A stretch of DNA of 64,000 nucleotides from Paractinoplanes maris. GTDB lineage: Bacteria > Actinomycetota > Actinomycetes > Mycobacteriales > Micromonosporaceae. Positions 50,879-59,989 of the stretch are shown piece by piece (the stretch's first letter is position 1; every line of letters begins with the position of its first letter). Both the position numbers and the translations under genes were made by a program. The stretch is from assembly GCF_023544465.1 (NCBI RefSeq), contig NZ_JALPVL010000002.1:62001-126000 (forward strand), written 5' to 3'. A model generated the notes under the pieces. It made no database searches, was not told the origin of the DNA, and worked only from the letters and a program-made list of their open reading frames with translations.

Positions 50879-52368
50879 TTGGGGGTCGGGCGGAACTGCC
50901 GGGCGGCGGCCGCGCCGATGACCGCGGAGACACCCAGGACGACCGTCGCGACCATGCCCACCGGCCACGGGTCGGGGCCGATGGTGGCCATCCGGCCGTC
51001 GCCCAGCGGGCCCCCGGAGAACCAGGTCATCAGGCCCAGGACGACGCCGGCGGCCGGGCCCGCGAGCAGACCGCCGCCGAGCACGAGCGACCAGGCCGGT
51101 GCCGGCTTTCCGGCGTCCTTGGCCTCGCCGGCCAGGCGCAGCGTGAGCAGCCAGCCCGCGGCCAGGCCGGCCAGCACGGGCAGGGCCAGCAACAGGGCCC
51201 CGGCCGCGCCCATCGGGCCGTTGGGCAGTCCGGCCAGCAGGGGCAGGGTGGGCAGCGGGCCGACGGTCACCTCGGTCAGCCGGATGATCGAGCCGGTGCC
51301 GAGCGCGAAGCCGGGGCCGAGCAGATAGGCCACCGCCCAGACCGAGCCGTTCACCCCGTAGGCCAGGCTGACCAGCGTGATGCCGGCCTGACCGGCCACC
51401 CCGGTGCGGTAAGCCGAGATCATGTCGGCCGCCTGGCCGCCGCCGAGGGCCACCGACAGGCCGGTGACCGCGGCCCCGGACGCGAGCACGAACAGCGCCG
51501 CGATGACGCCGGTGCGCAGGCCGTGCCGCAACGGGCCGGGCAGGCGACCGGCCCACACGCTGAGCGCGTCGGTGCCGCGCAGTGACCCGGCCAGTGCCCC
51601 GGCCAGCCCGATCACGAAGAAGTTGAGCGCGGCCCGGCCGGCGGTGACCTCGGTGCCCTTGTCGTCGACGACGAGCGCGAGGATCGAGCCGAGCAGCGAA
51701 TAGGTCAGTGCGATGGCGAAGGCCACCGACAGCGCGCGCGCCGTCGATCGGGAGCGGCGGGCGCCGACAGCTCGGGTGACATGCAGCCCGGCCCGGTTGA
51801 GCCGCCAGACGATCAGCATGCTGAGCAGCAGCGGGGCCAGGCCGAGGGACCCGATCGAGGTGCCGATGGGCACGCCGTGACCGAGCATCCAGCCGGCCAG
51901 CCCGGCGTGGGCGGCGCCGGCCAGGCCGCCGCTGCCCTCGAGGGTGCGGGCCAGCCCGACGACGGCGGCGACCGGGAGGTACGACAGCAGGGCCGCCCAG
52001 AGCGTGGCGAACATGGCCGCCACCGGTAGGGGGGCGCGGCTCGGCGGGCGCTGGGGCGGGCGGCGCTGGCTGGGCAGCCGGACGGTCTCGCGGTTGGCCA
52101 GCACCTCGTCGTCGACCAGAACGGTGCGCTGTTCCCTCCGTACCGCCTCGGTCGGTCTCCCGATGCCCTCGGTCGGTCTTGTGATGCCCTCGGTCGGCCT
52201 GGCGATGCCCTCCGTCGGCCTTTCGATGGCCTCGGTCGGGCGTCGCACATCGACCGGTCCGGTCTGACGAGTGACGTCGGCCGGCCCGGTCTCCTGGGCG
52301 ACGTCGGCCGCCTCGGCGACCGCGAAGGGGTCGTCCAAGTCGTCGGGACGGTCGGAGGTGCTGGGCAT
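50872..52368 (-). CDS. perM: DUF6350 membrane protein, PerM-like cell division factor
   Basis: 498 residues. Cytoplasmic N-terminus of about 115 residues rich in charged and Thr-Glu repeats (RPTEGI-type heptads), then about eleven membrane helices. DUF6350/PerM of mycobacteria is a polytopic protein needed for division and persistence under stress. The order sucC-sucD-perM-purN-purH is the same as in Mycobacterium tuberculosis (Rv0951-Rv0957), which supports orthology. Start ATG at 52368 has no clear ribosome site. The stop lies within a 24-bp minisatellite. Confidence 0.8.
   Translation of the reverse strand: MPSTSDRPDDLDDPFAVAEAADVAQETGPADVTRQTGPVDVRRPTEAIERPTEGIARPTEGITRPTEGIGRPTEAVRREQRTVLVDDEVLANRETVRLPSQRRPPQRPPSRAPLPVAAMFATLWAALLSYLPVAAVVGLARTLEGSGGLAGAAHAGLAGWMLGHGVPIGTSIGSLGLAPLLLSMLIVWRLNRAGLHVTRAVGARRSRSTARALSVAFAIALTYSLLGSILALVVDDKGTEVTAGRAALNFFVIGLAGALAGSLRGTDALSVWAGRLPGPLRHGLRTGVIAALFVLASGAAVTGLSVALGGGQAADMISAYRTGVAGQAGITLVSLAYGVNGSVWAVAYLLGPGFALGTGSIIRLTEVTVGPLPTLPLLAGLPNGPMGAAGALLLALPVLAGLAAGWLLTLRLAGEAKDAGKPAPAWSLVLGGGLLAGPAAGVVLGLMTWFSGGPLGDGRMATIGPDPWPVGMVATVVLGVSAVIGAAAARQFRPTPKA
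52144..52248. repeat. Five 21-bp repeats in the perM N-terminus
   Basis: Five 21-bp units with core CCTCGGTCGG encode seven-residue repeats of the form RPTE(A/G)I(x). In frame, cytoplasmic, probably disordered. Confidence 0.8.
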
Positions 52369-52478
52369 CGCCGACTACTTTTCCACGTCGGAGCCGGGTC
52401 GGCGATGCACCAACGACGGCGCGCCGCCGTTCAGGTCGCGGGGACCCGGACGACGGCGCGCCGATCGGTCGTGCGTGC

Positions 52479-53360
52479 TCAGCTCATGACCTCACGCATG
52501 AGGCGAGCGGTCTCGCTCGGCGTCTTGCCGACCTTGACCCCCGCGGCCTCGAGCGCTTCCTTCTTGGCGTCCGCGGTGCCCGCGGAACCCGAGATGATCG
52601 CGCCGGCGTGGCCCATGGTCTTGCCGGGCGGGGCGGTGAAGCCGGCGATGTAGCCCACCACCGGCTTGGTGACGTTCGCCTTGATGAACTCGGCGGCCCG
52701 CTCCTCGGCGTCGCCACCGATCTCACCGATCATGACGATCGCGTCGGTGTCGGGGTCGTCCTGGAACGCCTTGAGGGCGTCGATGTGCGTGGTGCCGATG
52801 ACCGGGTCGCCGCCGATGCCGACCGCGGTCGAGAAGCCGAAGTCGCGCAGCTCGTACATCAGCTGGTAGGTCAGCGTGCCGCTCTTGCTGACCAGACCGA
52901 TGCGGCCGCCCGGGGTGATGTCGGCCGGGATGATGCCGGCGTTGCTGGCACCGGGCGACGCGATGCCCGGGCAGTTCGGGCCGATGATCCGGGTCTTCTG
53001 GCCGCGGTCCACGTTGTAGGCCCAGGCGGCCGCGCTGTCCTGCACGGGGACGCCCTCGGTGATGACGACGGCCAGCGGGATCTCGGCGTCGATCGCCTCG
53101 ACGATCGCGGCCTTGGTGAACGCCGGCGGCACGAAGATGACCGACACGTCGGCGCCGGTCTCCTTCATCGCCTCGCTGACGCTCGCGAAGACCGGAAGCG
53201 ACGTACCGTCGAAGTCGACCGTCGTGCCGGCCTTGCGCGGGTTCACGCCACCGACCACATTGGTGCCCGCGGCCAGCATGCGCCGGGTGTGCTTCGAGCC
53301 TTCGGAGCCGGTCATGCCCTGGACGATGACCTTGGAGTCCTTGGTGAGCCAGATAGCCAT
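52479..53360 (-). CDS. sucD: Succinyl-CoA synthetase alpha subunit
   Basis: 293 residues. CoA-binding Rossmann domain ([31 protein letters not shown]), [12 protein letters not shown], and the phospho-His segment [17 protein letters not shown] near 250. With SucC it converts succinyl-CoA to succinate with formation of ATP or GTP. Separated by two bases from the upstream sucC. Complete. Confidence 0.97.
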   Translation of the reverse strand: MAIWLTKDSKVIVQGMTGSEGSKHTRRMLAAGTNVVGGVNPRKAGTTVDFDGTSLPVFASVSEAMKETGADVSVIFVPPAFTKAAIVEAIDAEIPLAVVITEGVPVQDSAAAWAYNVDRGQKTRIIGPNCPGIASPGASNAGIIPADITPGGRIGLVSKSGTLTYQLMYELRDFGFSTAVGIGGDPVIGTTHIDALKAFQDDPDTDAIVMIGEIGGDAEERAAEFIKANVTKPVVGYIAGFTAPPGKTMGHAGAIISGSAGTADAKKEALEAAGVKVGKTPSETARLMREVMS

Positions 53361-53362
53361 GA

Positions 53363-54541
53363 TTACTTCCCCGCAGCCGCAAGCTCGGCGGCCCGAGCGG
53401 CCGCTCCGTCCATCGTGTCCACCCGCTCGACCAGCGGGTTGTTCGCGCCGTCGAGGATGGCCCGGCCCGCCTCGGCGTTGTTGCCGTCGAGGCGTACCAC
53501 GAGCGGCTTGGTGACCGTCTCGCCGCGCTCGGTGAGCAGGGCGAGGGCCTGGATGATGCCGTTGGCGACCTCGTCGCAGGCGGTGATGCCGCCGAAGACG
53601 TTGACGAAGACCGACTTCACGGCCGGGTCGCCGAGCACGATCTCGAGACCGTTGGCCATCACCTGGGCGCTGGCGCCACCGCCGATGTCGAGGAAGTTGG
53701 CCGGCTTGACGTTGCCGTGCTGCTCGCCGGCGTAGGCGACCACGTCGAGAGTGGACATGACCAGGCCCGCGCCGTTGCCGATGATGCCGACCTCGCCGTC
53801 GAGCTTGACGTAGTTGAGGTTCTTGGCCTTGGCCGCCTGCTCCAGCGGGTCGACCGCGGACTGGTCGACCAGCGCCTCGTGGTCGGGGTGCCGGAACGCC
53901 GCGTTCTCGTCCAGCGTGATCTTGGCGTCGAGCAGGAGCACCCGGCCGTCGCCGACCTTGGCCAGCGGGTTGACCTCGACCAGCGTGGCGTCCTCGGCCA
54001 CGAAGGCCTGCCAGAGCTTCACCGCGATGTCGACGATCTGCTCGGCGACCTCGGCCGGATACTGCGCCGCGGCGACGATCTCGCGGGCCTTCGCCTCGTC
54101 GACACCCTTGCTGGCGTCGATGGCGATCTTGGCAACCCGGTCCGGCTGCTCCTCGGCGACCGTCTCGATCTCCATGCCGCCGGCGACGCTGGCGATGCAG
54201 AGGAAGGTGCGGTTGGCCCGGTCGAGCAGGTAGGAGAAGTAGTACTCCTCCTTGATGTCGGCCGTCTCGGCCAGCATCACCTTGTGAACCGTGTGGCCCT
54301 TGATGTCCATGCCCAGGATGTCGGTCGCGCGGGCCTCGGCCTCGTCCGCACCGTCGGCCAGCTTGACGCCGCCCGCCTTGCCCCGGCCACCGACCTTGAC
54401 CTGCGCCTTGACGACGACCTTGCCGCCGAGCCGCTCGGCGATCGCCCGAGCCTCCTGCGGGGTCTCGGCGACGCCACCGCCCAGCACGGGCAGCCCGTGC
54501 CGTTCGAAGAGGTCGCGCCCCTGATATTCGAACAGGTCCAC
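53363..54541 (-). CDS. sucC: Succinyl-CoA synthetase beta subunit
   Basis: 392 residues. N-terminal ATP-grasp ([42 protein letters not shown]), metal-site [23 protein letters not shown]-terminal [19 protein letters not shown] and [14 protein letters not shown] for CoA transfer. Start GTG at 54541 with AAAGGAGA directly before it; the long open frame upstream lacks sucC sequence. First gene of the sucCD operon. A TTGACG about 120 bp upstream may be its -35. Confidence 0.97.
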   Translation of the reverse strand: MDLFEYQGRDLFERHGLPVLGGGVAETPQEARAIAERLGGKVVVKAQVKVGGRGKAGGVKLADGADEAEARATDILGMDIKGHTVHKVMLAETADIKEEYYFSYLLDRANRTFLCIASVAGGMEIETVAEEQPDRVAKIAIDASKGVDEAKAREIVAAAQYPAEVAEQIVDIAVKLWQAFVAEDATLVEVNPLAKVGDGRVLLLDAKITLDENAAFRHPDHEALVDQSAVDPLEQAAKAKNLNYVKLDGEVGIIGNGAGLVMSTLDVVAYAGEQHGNVKPANFLDIGGGASAQVMANGLEIVLGDPAVKSVFVNVFGGITACDEVANGIIQALALLTERGETVTKPLVVRLDGNNAEAGRAILDGANNPLVERVDTMDGAAARAAELAAAGK

Positions 54542-54636
54542 GTGTCTCCTTTCGCTCGCGACGCCAAGCGCCGGCAAGCCGCACCATTGCGTCCCGACCT
54601 GTGTGCGCGGCGGCCGTTGAAGGCGTCGCCGGCGTG

Positions 54637-54663
54637 AAGAATGTCCGGCCCTGCGGGCCGTCA
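54637..54663 (-). promoter_or_regulatory. Possible sucCD promoter in the 54542-54946 gap
   Basis: Minus strand: TTGACG (54663-54658), 15-bp spacer, CATTCT (54642-54637). The spacer is short, so this is tentative. The rest of the 405-bp gap shows no gene; it contains a hairpin near its far end. Confidence 0.35.
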
Positions 54664-54875
54664 ATCGCAGAGTAGCGACCCGAGCTGCCTCTTCGGAGGC
54701 GCGGGTGCACGGTGTGCAAGACCGCACACCTGGGACCGGTGGGGCGGCTGCGGAAAATGAGCCGTAACCCCGCTCCCGAGCCGTCGTTGAGAGGGGTGTC
54801 GGAACGCTGAGGCGCATCGGCAAGCAGGCGGCCGATGCCCTGTCGGTCGAGGGGTGGCGGCGGGGCATCGTGCAT

Positions 54876-54914
54876 GGAGGGGCCGGACGTGTGAGGGGTG
54901 CGTCCGGCCTCTCC
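54876..54914 (-). terminator. Hairpin downstream of the B12-binding protein gene
   Basis: Arms 54876-54889 and 54901-54914 (GGAGGGGCCGGACG against CGTCCGGCCTCTCC, one mismatch) with an 11-base loop, about 30 bases after the gene's stop on the minus strand. No U-tract. Confidence 0.5.
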
Positions 54915-54946
54915 CCTTGCCTATTGACTCTCAACGTCCGGGCTGG

Positions 54947-55351
54947 TCACGCCACTGGTGACGAGACATTGGCGCGTACCCATTCGATGATGGACGCGGT
55001 AGTCGCACCCGGCGTGAATATGCGGGCGACTCCGAGCTTTTCCAATTCGGCGATGTCGTCGGCCGGGATGATGCCACCGCCGAATACCACGATGTCGGCC
55101 GCGTCACGCTGCGCGAGCAACTCGACGACGCGGCGGAACAATGTCATGTGCGCCCCGGACAGAACGGACAATCCGATCGCGTCCGCATCCTCCTGGACAG
55201 CAGTCTCGACAATCTGCTCCGGCGTCTGATGCAGGCCGGTGTAGACGACCTCCATACCGGCGTCGCGCAGCGCTCGGGCCACCACCTTGGCCCCGCGGTC
55301 GTGCCCGTCCAGCCCCGGCTTCGCCACGACCACCCTGATCCGTGCTTGCAT
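54947..55351 (-). CDS. Stand-alone cobalamin (B12)-binding domain protein
   Basis: 134 residues: just the B12-binding domain of methylmalonyl-CoA-mutase type. Asp-x-His-x2-Gly in [11 protein letters not shown] (lower-ligand His), SVLSGAH and [12 protein letters not shown] are all intact. No TIM-barrel mutase half is present here. In actinobacteria such small subunits occur with a separate catalytic chain or act as B12-dependent accessory units; the partner is not in the window. Position next to sucCD fits methylmalonyl-CoA to succinyl-CoA flux. ATG at 55351 chosen for GGAGGG five bases upstream. Confidence 0.9.
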   Translation of the reverse strand: MQARIRVVVAKPGLDGHDRGAKVVARALRDAGMEVVYTGLHQTPEQIVETAVQEDADAIGLSVLSGAHMTLFRRVVELLAQRDAADIVVFGGGIIPADDIAELEKLGVARIFTPGATTASIIEWVRANVSSPVA

Positions 55352-55600
55352 CCTGACCCTCCGAGCCACTGACCGCACTGTCACCTGAACGAACGGTAAC
55401 CCGACGGGGCCGCCGGGAGGTAGACGCCGCCCCGATCACATGATCACCTGCGGTCACCGAAACTGTATTCTGCGTCACCTCACTATCTGCTTTGAATGCC
55501 ATTACTCCGCGTGCGCGAACACTTCTTCAAGAAAGCCCGCTAATTCGGACATCTACTGCGCAATGAGGACCCGGAACTGTCAGCGATTTGGCGCTGCGAC

Positions 55601-55629
55601 TTGTGACACGGCAGGGGTTTGGCTACCGT
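55601..55629 (+). promoter_or_regulatory. Predicted promoter of the first M23 peptidase gene
   Basis: TTGTGA (55601-55606), 17-bp spacer, TACCGT (55624-55629); transcription start near 55636, leaving a leader of about 105 bases that includes an inverted repeat. Confidence 0.5.
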
Positions 55630-55637
55630 GGCTCCCG

Positions 55638-55668
55638 GCTGTCAACCAGTTAACTCTGATCTGACAGC
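55638..55668. promoter_or_regulatory. Inverted repeat in the leader of the first M23 gene
   Basis: GCTGTCA (55638-55644) and TGACAGC (55662-55668), 17 bases apart, right at the predicted transcription start. Either an operator or a small leader stem. Confidence 0.35.
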
Positions 55669-55740
55669 GCGGACCGGCTCGATTCACCGAAAGTTCGGCT
55701 TCGAGAACGCCGCACCTATGCCACCGACGGAGGGTTGTTC

Positions 55741-56478
55741 GTGCGCCAGCGCTTGTCGTCTGAGCCCGATCGTTATCGCGGTCGTCGCCGCGTCCCCACC
55801 CCTCCGCGCAGCCGCTACGCCGTCGCCGTCACGTCCGCCTTCGTCGGAGCGGGCGTCGTTGCTCTGGGCGCCTCCAACATGCCCGACGCCAAGCAGGTCG
55901 ACCCCCAGGCCCTTCAGGGTCTCGGCGGCAACCAGGCGGCGGTGCAGGCACTGGCCGAGCGTGACGCCGACACCGGCGCCGCCTCGCGTGGCGACAGCCG
56001 TGACGCGGCATCCAAGACCAAGGTGAGCGCCGCCGAGGCCGCGGCCGACGTCTGGCTGCTCCCCCTCGAGGAATACACGTTCACCTCGGGCTACGGCGTC
56101 CGGTGGGAGAAACTGCACGCGGGCATCGACCTGGCCGCCCCCGAGGGCCTGCCGTTCAAGTCGATCCACGCCGGCAAGGTCACCCAGGCGGGCTACTTCG
56201 GCGCCTACGGCTACTCGATCACGGTCGAGGACGACGAGGGCAACGAGGTCATCTACGCCCACTCCCGCCGCGTGCTGGTCAAGAAGGGCGACGTCGTCAA
56301 GGCCGGTCAGGTCATCGGCCAGGTCGGCAACACCGGCGCCTCGTACGGCACCCACCTGCACCTCGAGATTCACGTCAAGGGCGCCCCCACCGACCCGATC
56401 CCCTTCCTGCGCCAGCGCGGCGTCGACATCAAGCTCCAGGTCGAGTCGGTCTTCGCCGGCATCGCCGCTGCTTCCTGA
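55741..56478 (+). CDS. Secreted LytM/M23 metallopeptidase (first)
   Basis: 245 residues: basic N-terminus, a membrane segment/signal (YAVAVTSAFVGAGVVALGAS, about 27-46), a charged linker, then an M23 domain. Zinc ligands: His and Asp of KLHAGIDLAAP (about 126-130) and the second His of THLHLEIH (about 206). It cuts peptidoglycan cross-links or activates amidases. GTG at 55741 has GGAGGG six bases before; a TTG two codons earlier is less likely. Followed by a second M23 gene, probably a tandem duplicate later diverged. Confidence 0.9.
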   Translation: MRQRLSSEPDRYRGRRRVPTPPRSRYAVAVTSAFVGAGVVALGASNMPDAKQVDPQALQGLGGNQAAVQALAERDADTGAASRGDSRDAASKTKVSAAEAAADVWLLPLEEYTFTSGYGVRWEKLHAGIDLAAPEGLPFKSIHAGKVTQAGYFGAYGYSITVEDDEGNEVIYAHSRRVLVKKGDVVKAGQVIGQVGNTGASYGTHLHLEIHVKGAPTDPIPFLRQRGVDIKLQVESVFAGIAAAS

Positions 56479-56670
56479 GTCACTCCCCTCGCGCCGCTGA
56501 CGGTTATCTACCCGTCCGCGAACGGTCAAACCGTCGCCAATAGGGTGATCCCCCGCATGGGCGCTCGGTTGCAACTCGGTTGAACCGGGCCGCACCTCCC
56601 TCAAGATCTCCTCGGACGGGCCGACAGGCAGATGTCGGTGAGCCGTTTTGCGTCTGGGAGGTCGTACCGC

Positions 56671-57432
56671 GTGGCATCTCGAGCCGAAACCCGTTCCGCC
56701 GGGCGTCACCGCCCGGGCCCGGCCGGACGGCACCGTGCGCCGCGCACTTCTCCGCTCGCGCCGCTCGCCTCCGGCCGGGGTCGCACCGTACTGCTGACGG
56801 CCGCCCTCGGCGGCGCCCTCGCCACCGGAGTGGCCGGTGGCACCGCCGCTGCCGCCGCCGACAAGCAGCCCGCTCCAGCCGGCCTGGTCACGGCCTCACC
56901 GGCGCCCGAGCCCGACGCCGCCGCTCTCGTGCCCACCGGCCCGTGGAAGCCGCCGGCCGCCGGGACAGCCTCCGCCGCCCCCCTGAAGCTCAAGAAGCAC
57001 GTAGTGGCCACCGTCAAGAAGCCGGTGGCGGCGGCCTGGGTCAACCCGAACCCGAGCGGCCGGGTGACCTCCTGTTATGGCGAGCGCTGGGGCCGGCTGC
57101 ACGCGGGTGTCGACATCGCCGGGCCGGACGGCTCACCGATCCTGTCCGCCGGTGACGGTGTCGTGGTGCGGGCGGGCGCGGCGCAGGGCTACGGGAACGC
57201 CGTCCTCATCGACCACGGCAACGGCTACCTCACCCACTACGGCCACATGTCGGCCGTGCACGTGCGGGAGGGCCAGCGGGTCGAGGCCGGCGAGCAGATC
57301 GGCGACGAGGGCTCCACCGGCCACTCCACCGGGCCGCACCTGCACTTCGAGGTGCACCAGGGTTACTACAAGAACCCGATCGAGCCCACCGCGTGGTTGC
57401 TCGAGCGGGGTGTCAGCGTGCCGGGCTGTTAG
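56671..57432 (+). CDS. Secreted LytM/M23 metallopeptidase (second)
   Basis: 253 residues. Arg-rich N-terminus, hydrophobic signal (TVLLTAALGGALATGVAGGTAAAAA), Pro/Ala linker, then M23 domain with RLHAGVDIAGPDG (His, Asp, about 145), ILSAGDGVVVRAG, THYGHMSAVHV and GPHLHFEVHQ (His, about 225). All zinc ligands are present. GTG at 56671 is supported by GGGAGG at nine bases; ATG at 56632 lacks a good ribosome site. Matches the position of the M23 peptidase Rv0950c next to pcrA in M. tuberculosis. Its last bases overlap the convergent pcrA stop. Confidence 0.9.
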   Translation: MASRAETRSAGRHRPGPAGRHRAPRTSPLAPLASGRGRTVLLTAALGGALATGVAGGTAAAAADKQPAPAGLVTASPAPEPDAAALVPTGPWKPPAAGTASAAPLKLKKHVVATVKKPVAAAWVNPNPSGRVTSCYGERWGRLHAGVDIAGPDGSPILSAGDGVVVRAGAAQGYGNAVLIDHGNGYLTHYGHMSAVHVREGQRVEAGEQIGDEGSTGHSTGPHLHFEVHQGYYKNPIEPTAWLLERGVSVPGC

Positions 57433-59843
57433 ATCTTCTCGATCGGCGCGTGCCGCAGGATCAGCCACATCACCTGGTCGCCGAAGTCGATCTGGGCCCG
57501 GGCACCGGGGCCCTGCCCCTCGACGGTGACCACCCGGCCGAGGCCGTAGCGCTGATGGTTGACGCGGTCGCCGGCCGACACCTTGGGAGCCTGCGGCAGC
57601 TCGCTGGCCGTCGACAGCTTGCTGGCGTCGATGCCGAGCCGGCTCGCCAGCTGCTGCGCCTTCGGCGTACCCCCGGCGAAGCCGCCCCCGCGGGACCGGT
57701 CGCCGCCACCGCGACCACCCACGCCGCCACCGGTGCCCGACCATGAGGTGTAGGAGCCGGCCGTGCGCTCCCAGCGGACCAGCTCGGGCGGCAACTCGTC
57801 GGTGAAGCGCGAGGGTGGGTTGTATTGCGGCTGCCCCCACGCGCCCCGGGTGACCGCGCGCGAGAGATAGAGCCGCTGGCGGGCCCGGGTGATGCCCACA
57901 TAGGCCAGCCGGCGCTCCTCCTCGAGCTCGTTGTTGTCACCGAGCGCGCGGGTGTGCGGGAAGACGCCGTCCTCCAGACCGGTCAGGAAGACGACCGGGA
58001 ACTCCAGCCCCTTGGCGGTGTGCAGCGTCATCAGCGTGACCACGCCCTGGTGCTCGGGGTCGTCGTTGGGCAGCTGGTCGGCGTCGGCCACCAGAGCCAC
58101 CTGCTCGAGGAAGCCGGCCAGGGTGGCAGCCGGCGCCTCGTCGTCCTCGTCGGCCTGGGCCTCGACGCGCTCGGTGTACTCCCGGGCGACGCTCACCAGC
58201 TCCTGCAGATTTTCCACCCGGCCCTGGTCCTGCGGGTCGAGGCTCTCCTCCAGCTCGGAGAGCAGCCCGGAACGCTGCAGAGCCACCTCGAGCACCTCCT
58301 CGGGCGGGGAGGTGGTCGACAGCTCGCGCAGGTCGTCGAGGAGCTGGACGAAGTCGGTGACGCTGTTGGCCGCGCGGGCCGAGATGCCGGGTGCGTCCTT
58401 CACCCGGCGCAGGGCCTGGCCGAACGAGATGCGGTCGCGGCTCGACAACGCCTCGATGCAGGCCTCGGCCCGGTCGCCGATGCCCCGCTTGGGGGTGTTG
58501 AGCACGCGGCGGATGCTCACCGTGTCGTCGTCGTTGACCACCGAGCGCAGGTAGGCCAGCGCGTCGCGGACCTCTTTGCGCTCGTAGAACCGGACGCCGC
58601 CGACCACCTTGTAGGGCAGGCCGACGCGGATGAACACCTCTTCGAAGACGCGGGACTGGGCGTTGGTGCGATAGAAGACCGCCACGTCTCCCGGGCGCAC
58701 GTCACCCTTGTCGCTCAACCGGTCGATCTCGCGGGCCACCCAGTCGGCCTCGGCGTGCTCGGTGTCGGCCACGTAGCCGACGATCTGCTCGCCCGCGCCC
58801 TGGTCGCTCCAGAGCCGCTTGGGCTTGCGGGAGGTGTTGCGGTCGATCACCGCGTTGGCCGCGGACAGGATCGTCTGGGTGGAGCGGTAGTTCTGCTCGA
58901 GCAGGATCGTGCGGGCGTCGGGATAGTCGCGCTCGAACTCGAGGATGTTGCGGATGGTCGCGCCGCGGAAGGCGTAGATCGACTGGTCGGCGTCACCGAC
59001 GACGCACAGCTCGGCCGGCTCGACCTCGCCGCCCTTAACCCCGACGAGCTCTTTGACCAGCATGTACTGCGCGTGGTTGGTGTCCTGGTATTCGTCGACC
59101 ATGACGTGGCGGAAGCGGCGACGATAGGCCTCGGCGACGTGCGGATGCGACTGGAAGAGGTGGACGGTGGCCATGATGATGTCGTCGAAGTCGAGTGCGT
59201 GGGCCTCCCGGAGGCGGCGCTGATAAAGCTCGTACGCCTCGGCGACGGCCCGCTCGTTGGGGCCCTTGGCCTTCTCCTTGAACTCCTCGGGCTCGACCAG
59301 CTCGTTCTTCAGGTTGGAGACCTGGGCGGCCAGACTGCGCGCGGAATACCGTTTCGGGTCGAGGTCGAGCTCGCGGATCACCAGCGTCATGAGGCGGCGC
59401 GAGTCGTCGGCGTCGTAGATCGAGAACGTGCTCTTGAGCCCGGCGTGCTCGTGCTCGGCGCGCAGGATACGCACGCAGGCCGAGTGGAAGGTCGACACCC
59501 ACATCAGCCGCGCGCGCGGGCCGACGAGATGGGCGACCCGCTCCTTCATCTCGCCGGCGGCCTTGTTGGTGAACGTGATCGCGATGATCTGGCCGGGATG
59601 GACGTCCCGCTCGGCCAGCAGATAGGCGATGCGATGGGTGAGCACCCGGGTCTTGCCCGAGCCGGCGCCGGCCACGATCAGCAGCGGCGAGCCGGCGTGG
59701 GTCACGGCATCGCGCTGGGGGCCGTTGAGGCCGGTCAGCAGGGCCTCGGGATCGTGTCTCGGGCGGGGCCGGGACTCGGCGGGCTGGCGCGTCGCGGGCA
59801 TGGCGAACAGCGTGCCGTCAGGGGTTTCAGAAGTAGGTCGCAT
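57429..59843 (-). CDS. pcrA: UvrD/PcrA-type superfamily 1 DNA helicase
   Basis: 804 residues. Walker A VAGAGSGKTRVLTHRI (about 45), Ia ITFTNKAAGEMKERV, II VDEYQDTNHAQY, III VGDADQSIYAFRGA, IV EQNYRSTQTIL, V MTLHTAKGLEFPVVFL, VI YVGITRARQRLYLSRA; the C-terminal end GDRVNHQRYGLGRVVTVEG...IDFGDQVMWLILRHAPIEKI is the PcrA Tudor-like RNA-polymerase-binding domain. Works in nucleotide-excision repair and replication-transcription conflict. A Gly-rich insert GTGGGVGGRGGGDRS precedes the tail. ATG at 59843 chosen; TAGACT lies 10 bases before it, so little or no leader. A TTG at 59876 with a GGGAG site is an alternative. Confidence 0.96.
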   Translation of the reverse strand: MRPTSETPDGTLFAMPATRQPAESRPRPRHDPEALLTGLNGPQRDAVTHAGSPLLIVAGAGSGKTRVLTHRIAYLLAERDVHPGQIIAITFTNKAAGEMKERVAHLVGPRARLMWVSTFHSACVRILRAEHEHAGLKSTFSIYDADDSRRLMTLVIRELDLDPKRYSARSLAAQVSNLKNELVEPEEFKEKAKGPNERAVAEAYELYQRRLREAHALDFDDIIMATVHLFQSHPHVAEAYRRRFRHVMVDEYQDTNHAQYMLVKELVGVKGGEVEPAELCVVGDADQSIYAFRGATIRNILEFERDYPDARTILLEQNYRSTQTILSAANAVIDRNTSRKPKRLWSDQGAGEQIVGYVADTEHAEADWVAREIDRLSDKGDVRPGDVAVFYRTNAQSRVFEEVFIRVGLPYKVVGGVRFYERKEVRDALAYLRSVVNDDDTVSIRRVLNTPKRGIGDRAEACIEALSSRDRISFGQALRRVKDAPGISARAANSVTDFVQLLDDLRELSTTSPPEEVLEVALQRSGLLSELEESLDPQDQGRVENLQELVSVAREYTERVEAQADEDDEAPAATLAGFLEQVALVADADQLPNDDPEHQGVVTLMTLHTAKGLEFPVVFLTGLEDGVFPHTRALGDNNELEEERRLAYVGITRARQRLYLSRAVTRGAWGQPQYNPPSRFTDELPPELVRWERTAGSYTSWSGTGGGVGGRGGGDRSRGGGFAGGTPKAQQLASRLGIDASKLSTASELPQAPKVSAGDRVNHQRYGLGRVVTVEGQGPGARAQIDFGDQVMWLILRHAPIEKI

Positions 59844-59989
59844 CGCGGGGGCAAGTCTATGCCGACCCCCCGACAAGAAACTCCCGCCGCACAGACACCT
59901 TCTCGTTGTCCACAGGTGGTAGCGCGCACCAGCATCGATGCATCAGGCTGTCGGAGTTCACCGGACACTCAATCGGGAGATCGAACACC

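Larger units (their letters stand above)
55352..55740. other. Intergenic region, unusually AT-rich, upstream of the first M23 gene
   Basis: 389 bp between divergent genes. From about 55440 to 55600 the GC content is clearly lower than in flanking genes. No reading frame there has actinobacterial codon bias. Several TCACC repeats (about 55381, 55445, 55454, 55474) and a plausible promoter at its end are seen. I found no match by eye to a known riboswitch. It may hold regulator sites or a small RNA. Confidence 0.5.

Noticed and set aside
55440..55664. 74-codon plus-strand frame in the AT-rich gap
   Set aside because: Cys/Asn/Thr-rich, third-position GC not elevated, no ribosome site; treated as non-coding.
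55400..56670. Cyclic-di-AMP (ydaO-type) riboswitch upstream of the M23 peptidase genes
   Set aside because: Such riboswitches often precede actinobacterial wall-hydrolase genes, but I could not find the conserved core sequences by eye. A covariance-model search would settle it.
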